Source: Trichothecium roseum (lineage: Eukaryota > Ascomycota > Sordariomycetes > Hypocreales). Taken from it: a stretch of 64,000 nucleotides of DNA. The stretch's first letter is position 1. Each line of letters begins with the position of its first letter. The notes beneath the pieces were generated by a model. The model made no database searches. It was not told where the DNA came from and saw only the letters and a list, made by a program, of their open reading frames with translations. This document shows, in pieces, positions 33,272-44,281 of the stretch. The translations under genes and the position numbers were made by a program. The stretch covers positions 4,092,001 through 4,156,000 of the forward strand of contig CM047942.1 of NCBI GenBank assembly GCA_026184415.1, read 5' to 3'.

Positions 33272-34153
33272 CCCACTGACATTGGGTGCACCACCTCGCC
33301 CGCTACCGAGGTGGTGCCCTCCTCGTCGCGCCGCGAGTAGCTGAATCGGAGCCACGGTGTAAATGTCGGGGGAGGCTGGGGGCTAAGTCGCCTCGCAGCG
33401 ACGGCTAGAAGCGGGTTGTGCCCGCAATTAATCGACCGAGCCAATTCGAACAATGATCTATTTTCAATTCGTGGTGAGTGGTACGCCGGTTCTCGCGTCG
33501 ATTGAGCAGCTCGTCGCGTTTGGCCGATGATGAAAGAAATTCGCAAAAAGTCACGTGAAATCGAATGTACGTTGCCGTTACGATGCCATCCGAGTGGATT
33601 TGGAACTGTGCAAGGAAGAGAAAAAGGTTCCAGGCCGACGGCGGAAAGGAAAAAAAAGTCAAGCGGCGGCGCCAATTGCACTTCCACTCTTTTAGTTTCT
33701 TAGGTACCCAAACCACCCCCAACGCCAACGCCAATAACACGTGATGTTCTCAACTTTGGCTACTCTCAGTGCAATATGGCACGAATACTTTTTGCAGGCA
33801 CAACATCGCCATCATCATGGAAAGCCATGCATTCTGATGAACAAAGGAGTAATCAATTGTACTGACTGATATGGTTTACAGGTAAAATGATTGACGTCTT
33901 GGAACAAGTCAAGGTGTCAAAGCCTCCCAAAAACTCCCAATATCCCGTGGTATCATATTCCGCCATGTCCCCTTCCCCCCTTCCCCCTTGCTCCCTTATA
34001 AAAGCCATCTCACCAGAACCCATCCCAATATAATAGTTCCCACGACTCAAAATACCTTCCAAAACGCCCATCCATTTTAAGAGGTCTTGTAATACAGAAA
34101 AAAGAAAAATCGCTGTCAATCTCAAAACGCAATGAAATAGTAAAGAATGAAGG
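33272..34153. other. BRD8-like gene promoter and WD40 gene 3' side
   Basis: No additional gene. Region 33272-33750 should hold the 5' leader and promoter of the BRD8-like gene. Open frames on the minus strand (33268-33740) overlap this leader and lack ATG continuity with a domain. Confidence 0.6.
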
Positions 34154-37100
34154 TTACGGAGAAGATCCACAAAGGTCGCCGTCTGAGCTTCTAGAACGAG
34201 CATCGTCTTGGCTGTCTCCGCCCTGATCTCTTGGATGATAGCTCACGCGCATCTTCTCGTCCAGGAGAGCCACTAATCTCTCCGAGTATTGGTCCAGAAG
34301 CTCGCTCACCACGGTTTCATTCATCGCCTTACTCCTAATGGCGCGTTCACCGAGGGCGGCGGCCGTCAGGCGCAACTCCTGATCCAGCTCAGCAAGTGCG
34401 TCAGAGCTAATCGGCTCTGTTGAACTGAGCTTCTTCCTGTATGTTCGCAATGCACGACAAGTCTGCTCTGTCGACTTGTTCAACGTACCAAACTTCCGCG
34501 CATTCGGATTCGAGCCCTTTTTACGGGCATTGGTACCCAGAGCTGGTAGTGATGGTTTGCGAGTTGCCCTCGCTTTCGGACTGGGTGGAGGGCTGGATCT
34601 GACGTCGGCCGAGGGGCGTCTAGAGGGTGTGTCGTCGGCAATGTTGCTGTTGCTAGGGCTGAGTTGGTATGTGCCCGTAGGAGTCTTCGTGGCCGCGTTG
34701 GTGTTCAGGCCGATACGAGACGTGCGCTTACGCACAGTCCGTGGCGGGGAACTTGGTGTAGCTCCTGAAGTCGATGGCCTTTGAAACTCGGCCATCTCCG
34801 CTTTGGAAAGAACTTTTCTCAACGTACGCCGGCCTTGGGCGCTCTCCTTTGCCGGTGACGGCTCCCTGCTTTGTGATTTGGGAGAACTCTCGCCAAGGTC
34901 CAGTTGCCAAATCATGATTGTAGCATCGGAGCCAGCGCTGACAACCTTCTTACTCCCATCTTCATCCTCAATCAGCGACACGCCATTGATGCCTTCAGTA
35001 TGTCCCCATTCGCGGTCCAAGAATGCGCCCGAATTTGCATCATACAACCTGATAGACTTGTCCGTATTTGACGTCCCCAGTAGGAAGTCCATATCCTTAG
35101 GAAGCCACCGTCCCACCGATAGTGAGTCTAATACAGCTGTTTCAGACCCCGCTTCATCAAGACATTTGAAGCTATTCGTCTGACGCCCGCTGGTCAGATC
35201 AAACTGCGAGATTGAGCGATCCCAAAATGATGCAAAGGCAGTCTTGCCATCTTGAGAGATGGTCATCGACGTCGGCGATGCCTTGAGAGTAATAACCCGA
35301 GACGGTATAGCTGCCAACACGTTGGGCTCCCCATCCTTACAGACAACATCATGGACTTGCATCGTGCGATCAGTAGAGCAGGTAATAACCTGGTCATATG
35401 AAGGGATGAGCACTTCAACGACCTTAGCATTGTACTCAAGAGTCTGGAAGTGCTCGATGAGCCCTTCGGAATTTCGATGAAACAGTTGTGTCGTGCGATC
35501 TCTACCGCAAGAAGCCATTAGAAATTTTGAATCGTCCTCAAAGATACTGATGGAAAGACAGTCAGAGGCATGTGCTCGGGTGTCAAGCAAGAGCTCCTGA
35601 GACTGAATATTCACCACTTTAAGTACTCCCTGGCGATCTGAAGTCACCAATATTTTACCCTGCCGCGAAACACGGGCACAGGTAAGCTGGTTGGCGACTT
35701 CCAGGTCGCTATCCATTTCCAAGGGGTCCAAAGTGACGGATACAGAGGCTTTGATCTGGCCTTCAAGGTCCCAAAATGCAACCGATCCGGTATTTGACCA
35801 TGTGAAGAAAGCTGCGTCCATCTCATTCGGCTTCGGCAGCGGTTGAACTCCCAATATGGTCTCTTCGTGCCCCGGAATATGTATATGTCCTTCCTCGTCC
35901 ATCTTACCGGAAAGGTGATCGGGACGCCAAATGTCGATGGAATTCTTGGAGTCAATGGTGACCAGCTTATGAGCCAAGAAGCCCATTGCCACTGCACCAG
36001 TGGATGTTTCAAGAGAGCTCAAAACACTCGACTCCTCCTGCCCATCGAGGACACCTTGGAGGTCGAGAGTAGCAAACTGCCCTTCCCTACCACCAACATA
36101 GACCACATTTTCACGGATGGTAATGGAGGTGATGGGGAATCCCAAGTTAAGAACCTTGCAGAGCTTGGCCTGCTTATCGTCGTCATCGAGCGTACAGACA
36201 TCGCCAGCCTCAGTACAGACAATGAGCTGCTTTCCCTGGGCTGCAGCACAAGTAAAAGTAGCCTCGACCAAAGGACCAAGAAGCACATTCCGCCCAGGCA
36301 ATGTTTTTTGAGATGGTGTAAAGAATTCGCTCAAAAATCTCTGTTTGGTGGGAGAGGTAGTAGGAGGCTCCTCCATCTTCCACATCTTCACGTGTCGTAC
36401 ACCCAGCGTAATGAGAGAATTACCGAGCCACAACATATCGCGGACGTAAGAGGTGCATCTATTTTGCTGAAACAGCCTGGCAGACCCGTTTCGCGGGTCA
36501 ATTCTCCAGATATACAGAAAGCCATCGTTGGCCTCGCCGAGAGATGCAAGATATCGCGAGTCCGGTGACCACGCCACCGCCTTGACACCAAATGCGTGTT
36601 CGCTAAGAGAGACCATGGGCGTATCCGAGGAAGAGTCCTGGAGGTTAAAGGTTAAAACACGAGGGGCGTATCCAGTCTCGCCAACAGCCAAGTATTTTCC
36701 ATCTCGGCTCAAGGAGAGACATGTTGCAGCCTTGATTCGTTCGCGACTCGTCCACGTATTTCCTCCTGGGGAGTTGCCATCCTGTCCGCTACGGGGCGAT
36801 TCCCTCGGTGCCCGCCCTCGACTATCATTAGCCTTCGGGGTCGATGTTGGTGTCGAGGGTGATTTCTGAGCCGCCGGATAAATGGGTAGAGCGTTGGGTC
36901 GAGCCCGGAAGAAGCGCTGCGTATACGATTCCCCGTCAACATCAACCACGACAACGGCCGCCCCCGCAATGTATGCGAAGGAAGATTTGAATGCGTCAAA
37001 CCCAACGGCAGAAGAACATGTCGTCCCAATGACCCGCTTGAGGGACAGTCGAGACGTGCTGGAAGTGTCGGGCGTGGGCCTGCCACGCATTGGAGATCGG

Positions 37101-37174
37101 GCGGTGGGTTTTCCCAAGAAAGACGAATTAGAAGGCGTAAGCTTCAACCGGTTGTTGGAGGGAGTCGATGCCAT
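34154..37174 (-). CDS. Large WD40-repeat protein (MABP1/WDR62-like)
   Basis: Single exon, 1006 aa, ATG at 37174 confirmed. About a dozen WD40 blades between residues ~55 and 760, for example HAFGVKAVAWSPDSRYLASLGEANDGFLYIWRI-type strands and GRDRTTQLF. The order of blades, with the phrase LGVRHVKMWKME after RDMLWLGNSLITL, is like MABP1/WDR62 proteins, which in animals scaffold JNK signalling and spindle-pole function; fungal roles are unclear to me. N-terminal 1-50 is Ser/Thr/Pro-rich, the C-terminal 250 residues are Ser/Pro/Arg-rich with a helical end. Two seven-blade propellers are likely. Same strand as, and 882 bp upstream of, the BRD8-like gene. Confidence 0.85.
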   Translation of the reverse strand: MASTPSNNRLKLTPSNSSFLGKPTARSPMRGRPTPDTSSTSRLSLKRVIGTTCSSAVGFDAFKSSFAYIAGAAVVVVDVDGESYTQRFFRARPNALPIYPAAQKSPSTPTSTPKANDSRGRAPRESPRSGQDGNSPGGNTWTSRERIKAATCLSLSRDGKYLAVGETGYAPRVLTFNLQDSSSDTPMVSLSEHAFGVKAVAWSPDSRYLASLGEANDGFLYIWRIDPRNGSARLFQQNRCTSYVRDMLWLGNSLITLGVRHVKMWKMEEPPTTSPTKQRFLSEFFTPSQKTLPGRNVLLGPLVEATFTCAAAQGKQLIVCTEAGDVCTLDDDDKQAKLCKVLNLGFPITSITIRENVVYVGGREGQFATLDLQGVLDGQEESSVLSSLETSTGAVAMGFLAHKLVTIDSKNSIDIWRPDHLSGKMDEEGHIHIPGHEETILGVQPLPKPNEMDAAFFTWSNTGSVAFWDLEGQIKASVSVTLDPLEMDSDLEVANQLTCARVSRQGKILVTSDRQGVLKVVNIQSQELLLDTRAHASDCLSISIFEDDSKFLMASCGRDRTTQLFHRNSEGLIEHFQTLEYNAKVVEVLIPSYDQVITCSTDRTMQVHDVVCKDGEPNVLAAIPSRVITLKASPTSMTISQDGKTAFASFWDRSISQFDLTSGRQTNSFKCLDEAGSETAVLDSLSVGRWLPKDMDFLLGTSNTDKSIRLYDANSGAFLDREWGHTEGINGVSLIEDEDGSKKVVSAGSDATIMIWQLDLGESSPKSQSREPSPAKESAQGRRTLRKVLSKAEMAEFQRPSTSGATPSSPPRTVRKRTSRIGLNTNAATKTPTGTYQLSPSNSNIADDTPSRRPSADVRSSPPPSPKARATRKPSLPALGTNARKKGSNPNARKFGTLNKSTEQTCRALRTYRKKLSSTEPISSDALAELDQELRLTAAALGERAIRSKAMNETVVSELLDQYSERLVALLDEKMRVSYHPRDQGGDSQDDARSRSSDGDLCGSSP

Positions 37175-39714
37175 TTCTGGGCCATTGACTCATGGAATTT
37201 ATGCTTGTGAAATATATCCCTGGTAAGAAAAAAGATGAAGAAAAGAAAATATGCATAGGAAATTGAGCAGCCGCTCCGTGTATGGTTGAGTTGGTAATGG
37301 CGGTGGGAGAGAGAGCCCTGGAGAGAAAGCAGGAGCGGAGGTGAGAAAGTAGGAGAGCGCTCGATGATGCGTCGAGGCGGGTCAAGAGAGACAGAGATAG
37401 AGTAAGAGCTGCAGCCCAAATATCCATATCAGCCACCAATCTAACTCTGGGTACTTTGTTTGTTCAGCGGTAAGCACCACTTACATGATAACAGTGAAAT
37501 GTTTAAAAGAGTGACATGGCCAAGAATAGGTATCCAATGACCGAAGCAAACATACACACTCTCTCTATCTCTCACAAACGCAACAAAGCCACAATGTTGG
37601 TAGCGCTCCGTAGGGTCAGTTAAAAAACGAAAAGTCTCTTCCCGTCCGTTGTCAAATTATGCAAAACAGACAAAGGAAGCTCTCATTCGAAGAGGAAGAA
37701 AGAGAAGCTAAGATGGGGGGGGTTGGAAAAGAAAGAATTCTTTGCTAATACCAAGACTAGTTGTATTATCATCATTAGCCTCTACCCACCATCATCTACT
37801 TTCCACCGACCCGACCCGTAGGAAGAAGAAAAAAAGGCAATCAGAATGTTGACAGGGTTCAATTTCGCCGGTGGGCTGTGGTTTCCGAAGCGGAGGTGCA
37901 GTTGACGCTGTGAGTGGATGAACTTGAGCAGCTCTCGAGCCTAAACCAGCGCTTGTAGCGGTGGGCACACCAACTTGTCAGGGGGGTCCAGGAGGGGTGG
38001 TAGCATCTGTTGGCGGCAATCAGGGGTCTGTGCGTGTCCTGTCACCTGCGAGGTTACCTCACTTTTTTTCCCTTGGTGACCCTGATTTTTTTCCATCGAG
38101 GCATCCATTCCATTCAACCAAAGATGCACATCACAGCGTGCTTCAACATGGGGGGGAAACGATAACTGCAGATCAAAGGCATCTTTGGACCCTGTTTACT
38201 TAAAATCTGACTCAAACATGTACAGGAGAAGATCAAGACACTTGGCCAACGTTCACACGGCAACTGACGTTGATTAATTCCCCAGGATTTTCACATCTAC
38301 TGTATGAAAAAAAAGGTCTCTAATCGACCAGCCACCAGCAATCAAATTCCAGCCCCTCCACGAACACGACACCAACTCCGGCTAGGGGTACGGAGTAGCG
38401 TATTTGGAGATCCACCTTTAATTCTACGCGACCAAACGACCTTGCCACCATCTCATCCCTTTCCTCAGTTGTACAAAATACTCCGTCCGGATAAAGGTGC
38501 CAGGGTAATCGGTACAAGTCTAATCGTACATACCACGTAGTATGTGGTAGGATAAAGACTTGTTCTTTGGTTCTGGTTTTGTGCAATGAACGACAGGGCC
38601 GTGTCATGAAGGGGGACCAACTTGTACCCCGTAAAGTCCTGCGGCATACTCCGTCCCTATCCACTTGTACGCTACCAGAAAAGAAAAAACACTTTCCCGC
38701 TAATAATAAATGGATGTCTTGGTCGACGCAAGCAAGATCGACGGATGGAGGGCTGAGGTCGATCGGTTGCTCTAGCCGTTCCATTCCAGGTTTCTCCCAC
38801 GCTTTCGCTCGCCGTGGCTATCTCAGTATCCATACCACCTCGAGCCAAGAATGGGATATATCTACCGATTATGTATGTAAGCGATTGTAGCAAGTCTAAA
38901 CGCCATTTACGCGGGTCGCTTTGGGCGCGAGCCATCGTTCTAGACGACGGCGAGAGATGATGACACGGTTCGTTTTGGTAGCAAAGTACAAAAGCGACGT
39001 GGCGCCCTCGGGTTGCCGACTGCGAGGTCGGAACTCTGTCATTAGGATACTTTTACCTGTTAACAGGATGGAAAGGAGGGAGGTACTCCGTACTCGGCAC
39101 CGTCAAATGCCTACAACTCTGCACGAGCCAGAAATAAACATACAGGCTCGGTTTGAAGATGAGCTCGAGCTCGAGCTCTTCCGTGCGCATGTTGTTCATG
39201 GGTTTCCGGTTCCAGGTTGAGACCAGCAATCAATATCGGCAAAAAATGTAATTCCAGCCAATCATTAAAGCTAGATTACGCAGAAATCATTCAATTTAAG
39301 GAACGCGAGAATTGACACTCTATCCACTTCATATGCGAATATTTCCCTTTATATGTATTTATGCACGCATGGAGTACGCCGCAAAGTCGGTTAAGATAGG
39401 TGTAATAATAAATCATAGGGTAGCTAGCTGTCGTTGAGTGGTTAAGAAAGGTGAAAACAGTAGATATGGCAAAGGACCCCCAAATTTGGCTTTCGGAAAC
39501 GGTCCCCAACAGTGCTCAACGTACGTCAACGTTTGGGGATTCTATTCGCACATCGGATACCGCACATCGCACATAAGAATTTATTCAATCATTATCAATT
39601 CTGAAAGTCATGCACTAGGTCAAGGGTATCATTGCGGCTCTGCGGCCCCGATCCATAAGCCAACCAAAATACACAGCATGTAGACTAGCGCCAGAAAACA
39701 ACTCATAATTCCGT
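37175..39714. other. Long intergenic region with TACTCCGTA motifs
   Basis: About 2.5 kb without a supported gene. Minus-strand CT-rich leader of the WD40 gene lies up to about 37440. Motif copies at about 37605, 38389-38397, 38480, 38647 and 39084-39093. Simple repeat GAGCTCGAGCTCGAGCTC at about 39160-39177. Frames here lack domains. Confidence 0.55.
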
Positions 39715-40858
39715 CTAGTCCTCATCTTTACCCGTTCCTTCCTCGACAATCTCCTCAGTCTTTTCGCTGTTGGGTATGTTGGCTAGAGTAGTGCTACCGC
39801 CTGCACTCTCCGTCCGGTTATGGCCCGGTCGTCCGCTCCTCACACTGGCCCCGTCCGTCTGTTTGGCGTAGTAGCTATTGCGGTCGCCGGGAATGGCCGA
39901 CGGCACCCCGCTAGATGAGTATATACTGTTGCGTTCTGCCCCGAGCCTCGAGCTGCTAGCCATGCCAGTTAGGCCGCCGTCGATGTTGGCACTCAGAACA
40001 CTGAGAGGGAGACTCTCACGACTCCCACCCCAAACCGAAGACGGCGCTAGGGCTCGGACGGATGCGTCGGTGTCGAGTGATCGACGGCGGTGCCTTTTGC
40101 TGGAAGAGGCTAGAGTTAGAATTGACGCATTATCCGTCAAAATACCATTGGCGGTGGCAGATGTATAGGTGCTCGGCCCGCCATGAGGAGCCAGGTGAGC
40201 TGGGATGGCTGAGGCGGGGGGCGCTGTAGGGAAAGGCTGGCTAAATTGAATCGACTGATTGTTGGTGTGCCCTTGACCCGAGTTTCCGTTGACGGCGGTG
40301 TTTGGCCCCATGGATTGGATTGTGGTGAGGGTTGTAGTCAAAGACCGTACCGAGGGCGCCGGGCTGGAAAAGGTACTGTCACCGCCCCTCCGAGAATCAA
40401 TGCCTCCGCCTACAGTACGGCTCGTCCCCGCTAAAGAGTCGCCGCCGTGACTTGGCGCCATGATAGATCGAGCCGCCTCATCTGTTCCGCTGCGTCCGCC
40501 GGCAGTAGTCGGGTGGCTCTGCTCAGCAGAATTGTCGGACCGTTGCACCGACGTGATGCTACCGGTCTGAGCCGTGTCAAAAGTCACAGCGCTTCGTCTC
40601 TGCCCGCTGCCGACCTGGCCTGACTCGGGGTATGGGTTGTTAACCTTGGCGCCGCGCTTCTTGTTCTTTTGTTTTTTCGGCCCTTCGCCGTCGGACGAGG
40701 ATTTGAAGTTGGCGAGCTTTCGTACCCATGTCGAAAAGTGCCTTCGCCGGTGAGCGTGATTGCGATCTTGATACGTTAGCGTGATTGGTGGTTGCGGGAA
40801 GCCACGTACCAGTTTGCGATTGAACTTGCGCCTGGGAGATGGTTTCTGTGGTCGCCAT
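39715..40858 (-). CDS. Ser/Thr-rich low-complexity protein, function unknown
   Basis: Two exons, 40810-40858 and 39715-40766; the 43-nt intron has a GTACGT donor and GCTAAC branch site. Product 366 aa. The N-terminus reads MATTETISQ..., then a conserved basic stretch (HRRRHFSTWVRKLANFKSS, KKQKNKKRGAKVNNPYPESG). The rest is Ser/Thr/Gly/Asn-rich and disordered, with RHRRRSLDTD and many RS/SR pairs that could be phosphosites. Similar fungal proteins have been labelled calcium-modulated cation channel polycystin, but there is no transmembrane segment here, so I do not adopt that name. Cytosolic or membrane-peripheral; role unknown. Confidence 0.75.
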
Positions 40859-42296
40859 AACGAAGCAGAAAGACGAGGCAGCAGAGTTGGTTCGGGTCGG
40901 GTGGAAGGATAAATCTAGCTTGCTGAGCTCGGTCGCGCTGGAAGTAGGCGCAAATGGTCGAAGTTGATTGAGAAGAAAAAGAGAACGCGCTGTAAACGGT
41001 GACAAAGGAGATGGATGAATCCGTACGGATCAAGGAGGGAGTGTTTACGAAGATGATGGTCGGAGTTGGGATGAAGCACGCGGCGGCGGGTGCATTTGGC
41101 GGATCTGAGCGGCAGGGGCCCAGGGACCCGCTGTGGTCCTTTAGGCTCTTTGCTGTTCAGCACGGAGTACCTACCTGTACCGCTGTATTCCTCCGTACGG
41201 CGTAGGTAGCCAACGTCGAGTGCGGACATCACGTGATTATGACAACGGATACGGAAGTTCTGACATCATCGCTGCGCGTACGGAGTCCAGGGAGATCCAG
41301 GGAGATCCTCGTAGCTTCGGCAGATGGTCTGAAATGACATGAGATTATGATACTATCACCAAGTCGGCGATATTGCGTGTCAATCCACGGTTCGTCCACA
41401 AACGGAAGCTCGAAACTCGCAGGTACACCGTACGGAGTACTCCGCAGGTAGCAGTTGCAAAGGCGCTGCTGGAGCCTTTGGGGATTGGGGGATGGGGGGG
41501 CCTCCAGCTCCCACGTGAAGCGCCACGCCCCTGGACCCCCAAACCCCGTCGTGCCAAGCCAGATCGGACCCTGAAGCGATCGCTAAGCACTGCTATTATC
41601 CACTCACTTATTGTTGCGTACGACTCGGCTTGCTTCATCCCCCAGACGTTTGCCAGATGGTGTCTATGCCCTGGTGATTGATGGTTTCAGGCGCGTGCAG
41701 ACGAGTTTTATCCTATGCCACTAGACTCGAATGGGGGTCGTAATGTCGCATCATATCGCTGTGTCAAATCATCTGCTGTGAACTCGCTTGTCAATTCGGT
41801 GGACGCTAATCTCATGTCGAATAGTGAGCCTCTGAAATGTTGAGAAGGCGTTTACGTCTCATTCGACTAGTAGCAGGCCGTCTTGGTCATACGTGCGTGT
41901 TGTTTAGCTATGGTTATTTGAGATACGGTAGCCTGTATTGAGCTACTCTGTACCATATAAAGTTTCCTATTTTCTTCAATCGTTTCTGATTAATATTACG
42001 CAAGACGCCTATGTGCACGCTTTGTTTCTGTATGATTTTAAGAGATAATCAAGATTTTTGAAATCTTGTGAGATATTGCTGCTGGAGCAAGTGCCAGGAT
42101 GGAGTTGACCTATCGTGGGGAACCTCTTGGCGCCTCTCCGCAATTCTCAAGGAACTGAACATGGTGGCTAAACTAGTACTATAGCTCCTCGAGCTTGGAG
42201 GATTGGTGCCGACTATTCGACGATAAGAACAAAGGCAGATTCTCGAAAGTGTTTCCCTTACGATTGTACGCTATATCCAACTCTGACCTTTCCACC
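40859..42296. other. Intergenic with TACTCCGTA motifs
   Basis: Promoter of the low-complexity gene on the left and of the PhyH gene on the right. Motif copies at about 41163, 41190, 41279 and 41430-41443. No gene found; frames at 40915-41232 antisense the leader. Confidence 0.55.
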
Positions 42297-43369
42297 ATGA
42301 CTACTCTTATTGCCTTGAAAGTCCTACGCGCATCTCGGCTGCCTCTCAGACGGGCATTTGCAACCCTGCGACCCTCGCCCCGGGTCGAAATTGTCAAGCC
42401 ATCTGCGTCTGAGATATCTAAGCTGTCCTTGGATGCCAGAAACCTCGAGAAAGCTGTACGGCATGTGCATCAAGATGGCCTGGTTGTGGTCCAAGGTATA
42501 GTGCCCCACCATGACATTGATCAGCTCAACGCCAAGATGATCGAGGATGCCTTCGTGCTCCAGGCCAAGGGTGACAAGGGGCCTTTCAACTACAACCAAG
42601 GAAATCTCCAGCAGGATGCGCCGCCTGTTGCTGATTACTTCTATCCTTCTATATTCACTAGCAAGTATTCTATCATTTCCCCTCTAATACACATGTGTTG
42701 CGACGTAGAGGCTGAGACTAATCTTGCCCAGATCCCGTGGCAACTCAGATCACGACTGCCGTTCTTGGTCCCAGGCCGAAATGGACCTTTTGCTCGGCCA
42801 ACAGCGCCATGCCCCCGCTTCCGGGCGCCAGTCCTCAGAGACAGCCCGTCCATTCGGATGCTGACTTTTCTCACCCCGCTCACCCCTTTGCCCTCGTCGT
42901 CAATGTGCCCCTGGTGTCAATGACCCCTGAAAACGGATCTACCGAGGTATGGCTTGGTACCCATTCCCCATACGGTGTCGAGTCGCAGGAAGGTGCGCAC
43001 GGCGACAGGGCCAGCGGACGTATTCAGGAGCAAATCCTGGAGGAGAGGGCGAAGACGAGTCCTCCGGTCCAGCCAAACGTCGAAAAGGGTAGCCTTATCA
43101 TTCGGGATCTGAGGTTATGGCACGCCGGTATGCCAAACAAATCTGACCAGGTTAGGGTCATGTTGGCTATGATACACTTTGCGCCTTGGTATCGCAACCC
43201 CATGAGATTGGAGTTTTCCGAGGATATCAAGCCCATCCTCGAGAAGCTGGAGAAGGAGGGGAGATTAGGATTGGATGTGCCTGTAGATTGGGCCGACAGG
43301 GAGAAAGTAATTCAAGGTTACCTGAATCGCGGGTTTGGCAACAGCTATGATTTTAACCAGACTCCGTAG
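42297..43369 (+). CDS. PhyH-family Fe(II)/2-oxoglutarate dioxygenase
   Basis: Two exons, 42297-42660 and 42732-43369, give 333 aa. The only phase-compatible splice uses a GC donor (A|GCAAGT at 42661) and the CAG ending at 42731; it joins SIFTN to PVATQIT. A GT at 42665 gives a frame that stops. The metal ligands are HSD (His162, Asp164) and His252 in LWHAGM; the C-terminal Arg for 2-oxoglutarate lies near RVMLAM. PhyH proteins hydroxylate an alkyl carbon next to a carbonyl or related substrate; the actual substrate is unknown. The first ~25 residues are Arg/Leu/Ala-rich (LRASRLPLRRAFATLR), which suggests a mitochondrial presequence. The in-frame TTG at 42195 is not used. Confidence 0.88.
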
Positions 43370-43454
43370 CCAGGCCTTACTTTCCTACTTCTCTTCACTA
43401 GTGCACTCCCCCTATTAGGCTACGTTGTCTCATGTGAAATGTGAATATTGTGAT

Positions 43455-43480
43455 TCCCCCCCCCCCCCCCCCCCCCCCCT
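43455..43480. repeat. Long poly-C run (about 24 nt)
   Basis: Homopolymer between the PhyH stop (43369) and the convergent DJ-1-like gene. Exact length is likely to be unreliable in assembly and variable in nature. Confidence 0.85.
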
Positions 43481-43546
43481 TTGGCAACTAACTAATCTAT
43501 GGAGCAGGTGTTACCATCCGCCTTCCCGTATTCAAGCATCAGCCAC

Positions 43547-44281
43547 TTAGATGCCCAGCATTTTGGCAATGGCCTCGCCCACACCAGCAGCCGAAGCCGG
43601 ATTTTGACCGGTAATGAGGTTACCGTCGACCAGGACATGCTCGCCAAACGGCTCATCAGCCTTGCTGTAAATACCGACGCGCTGCTTCAAAGCATCCTCG
43701 ACGAGGAAAGGCAGTGCACTCGTCATATTGAGGGCGTCCTCCTCGTTGTTGCTGATGCCCGTCACCCGCTTGCCCGAGACGATGGGCACGGGGCCGATGA
43801 AGGTATTGACAAGGACCACGGGCCCGTGGCAGACGGCGGCGACGGGCTTCCCGGCGGCGTAGAACTCCTCGATGAGCTGGATGGACTGGGCGTCGGTGGC
43901 GAGATCCCACATGGGCCCGCTGCCGCCCGGGTAGAAGATGGCGTCGAAGTCGGAGGCGTTGTGCAGCACGCTCGATAAGGGGAGGGTGTTTTCCCAGATG
44001 TCCTGTTGGGTGTTGAGGAAGTCCATGGATGTGGTGTCGTTGAGCGAGACCTCGATGGACTCTGGGTCGATGGGGGCGAGACCGCCTTTGGGTGAGGCGA
44101 AGACGAGGTCCGCCTTGGGTGCGAGAACTTCGTAGGGGTGGGCGAGTTCAGGCTAACGGGTGTGGGCAAGACTTCCAATAAGTGCAGAAAGAGGACTTAC
44201 CAAGTACCAGCCGGTGGGCTTGTCCACGGAAGGGATGTAGCCGAAGCTGGTGAGGACGACGAGAATTCTTGGCGAGACCAT
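43547..44281 (-). CDS. DJ-1/PfpI family protein (class I GATase-like)
   Basis: Exons 44201-44281 and 43547-44152, 48-nt intron with GTAAGT, 228 aa. Nucleophile elbow AVCHGP at Cys135-His136, preceded by FYPGGSGPMWDLA, the GG-rich loop of the DJ-1/PfpI fold. The acidic partner is probably Glu in the DPESIE segment. The layout is like the Hsp31 and related ThiJ/PfpI proteins, which act as glyoxalase III/chaperone-like proteins against methylglyoxal, but specificity within this large family cannot be read from the sequence. No signal peptide, likely cytosolic. Confidence 0.87.

Noticed and set aside
33272..33355. GTG-initiated extension of the BRD8-like gene
   Set aside because: First ATG in frame is at 33271; the 28 extra residues are Gly/Arg-rich leader-like sequence.
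39715..40858. Calcium channel polycystin label for the low-complexity gene
   Set aside because: No transmembrane segments are visible; the label would be inherited annotation, not sequence support.
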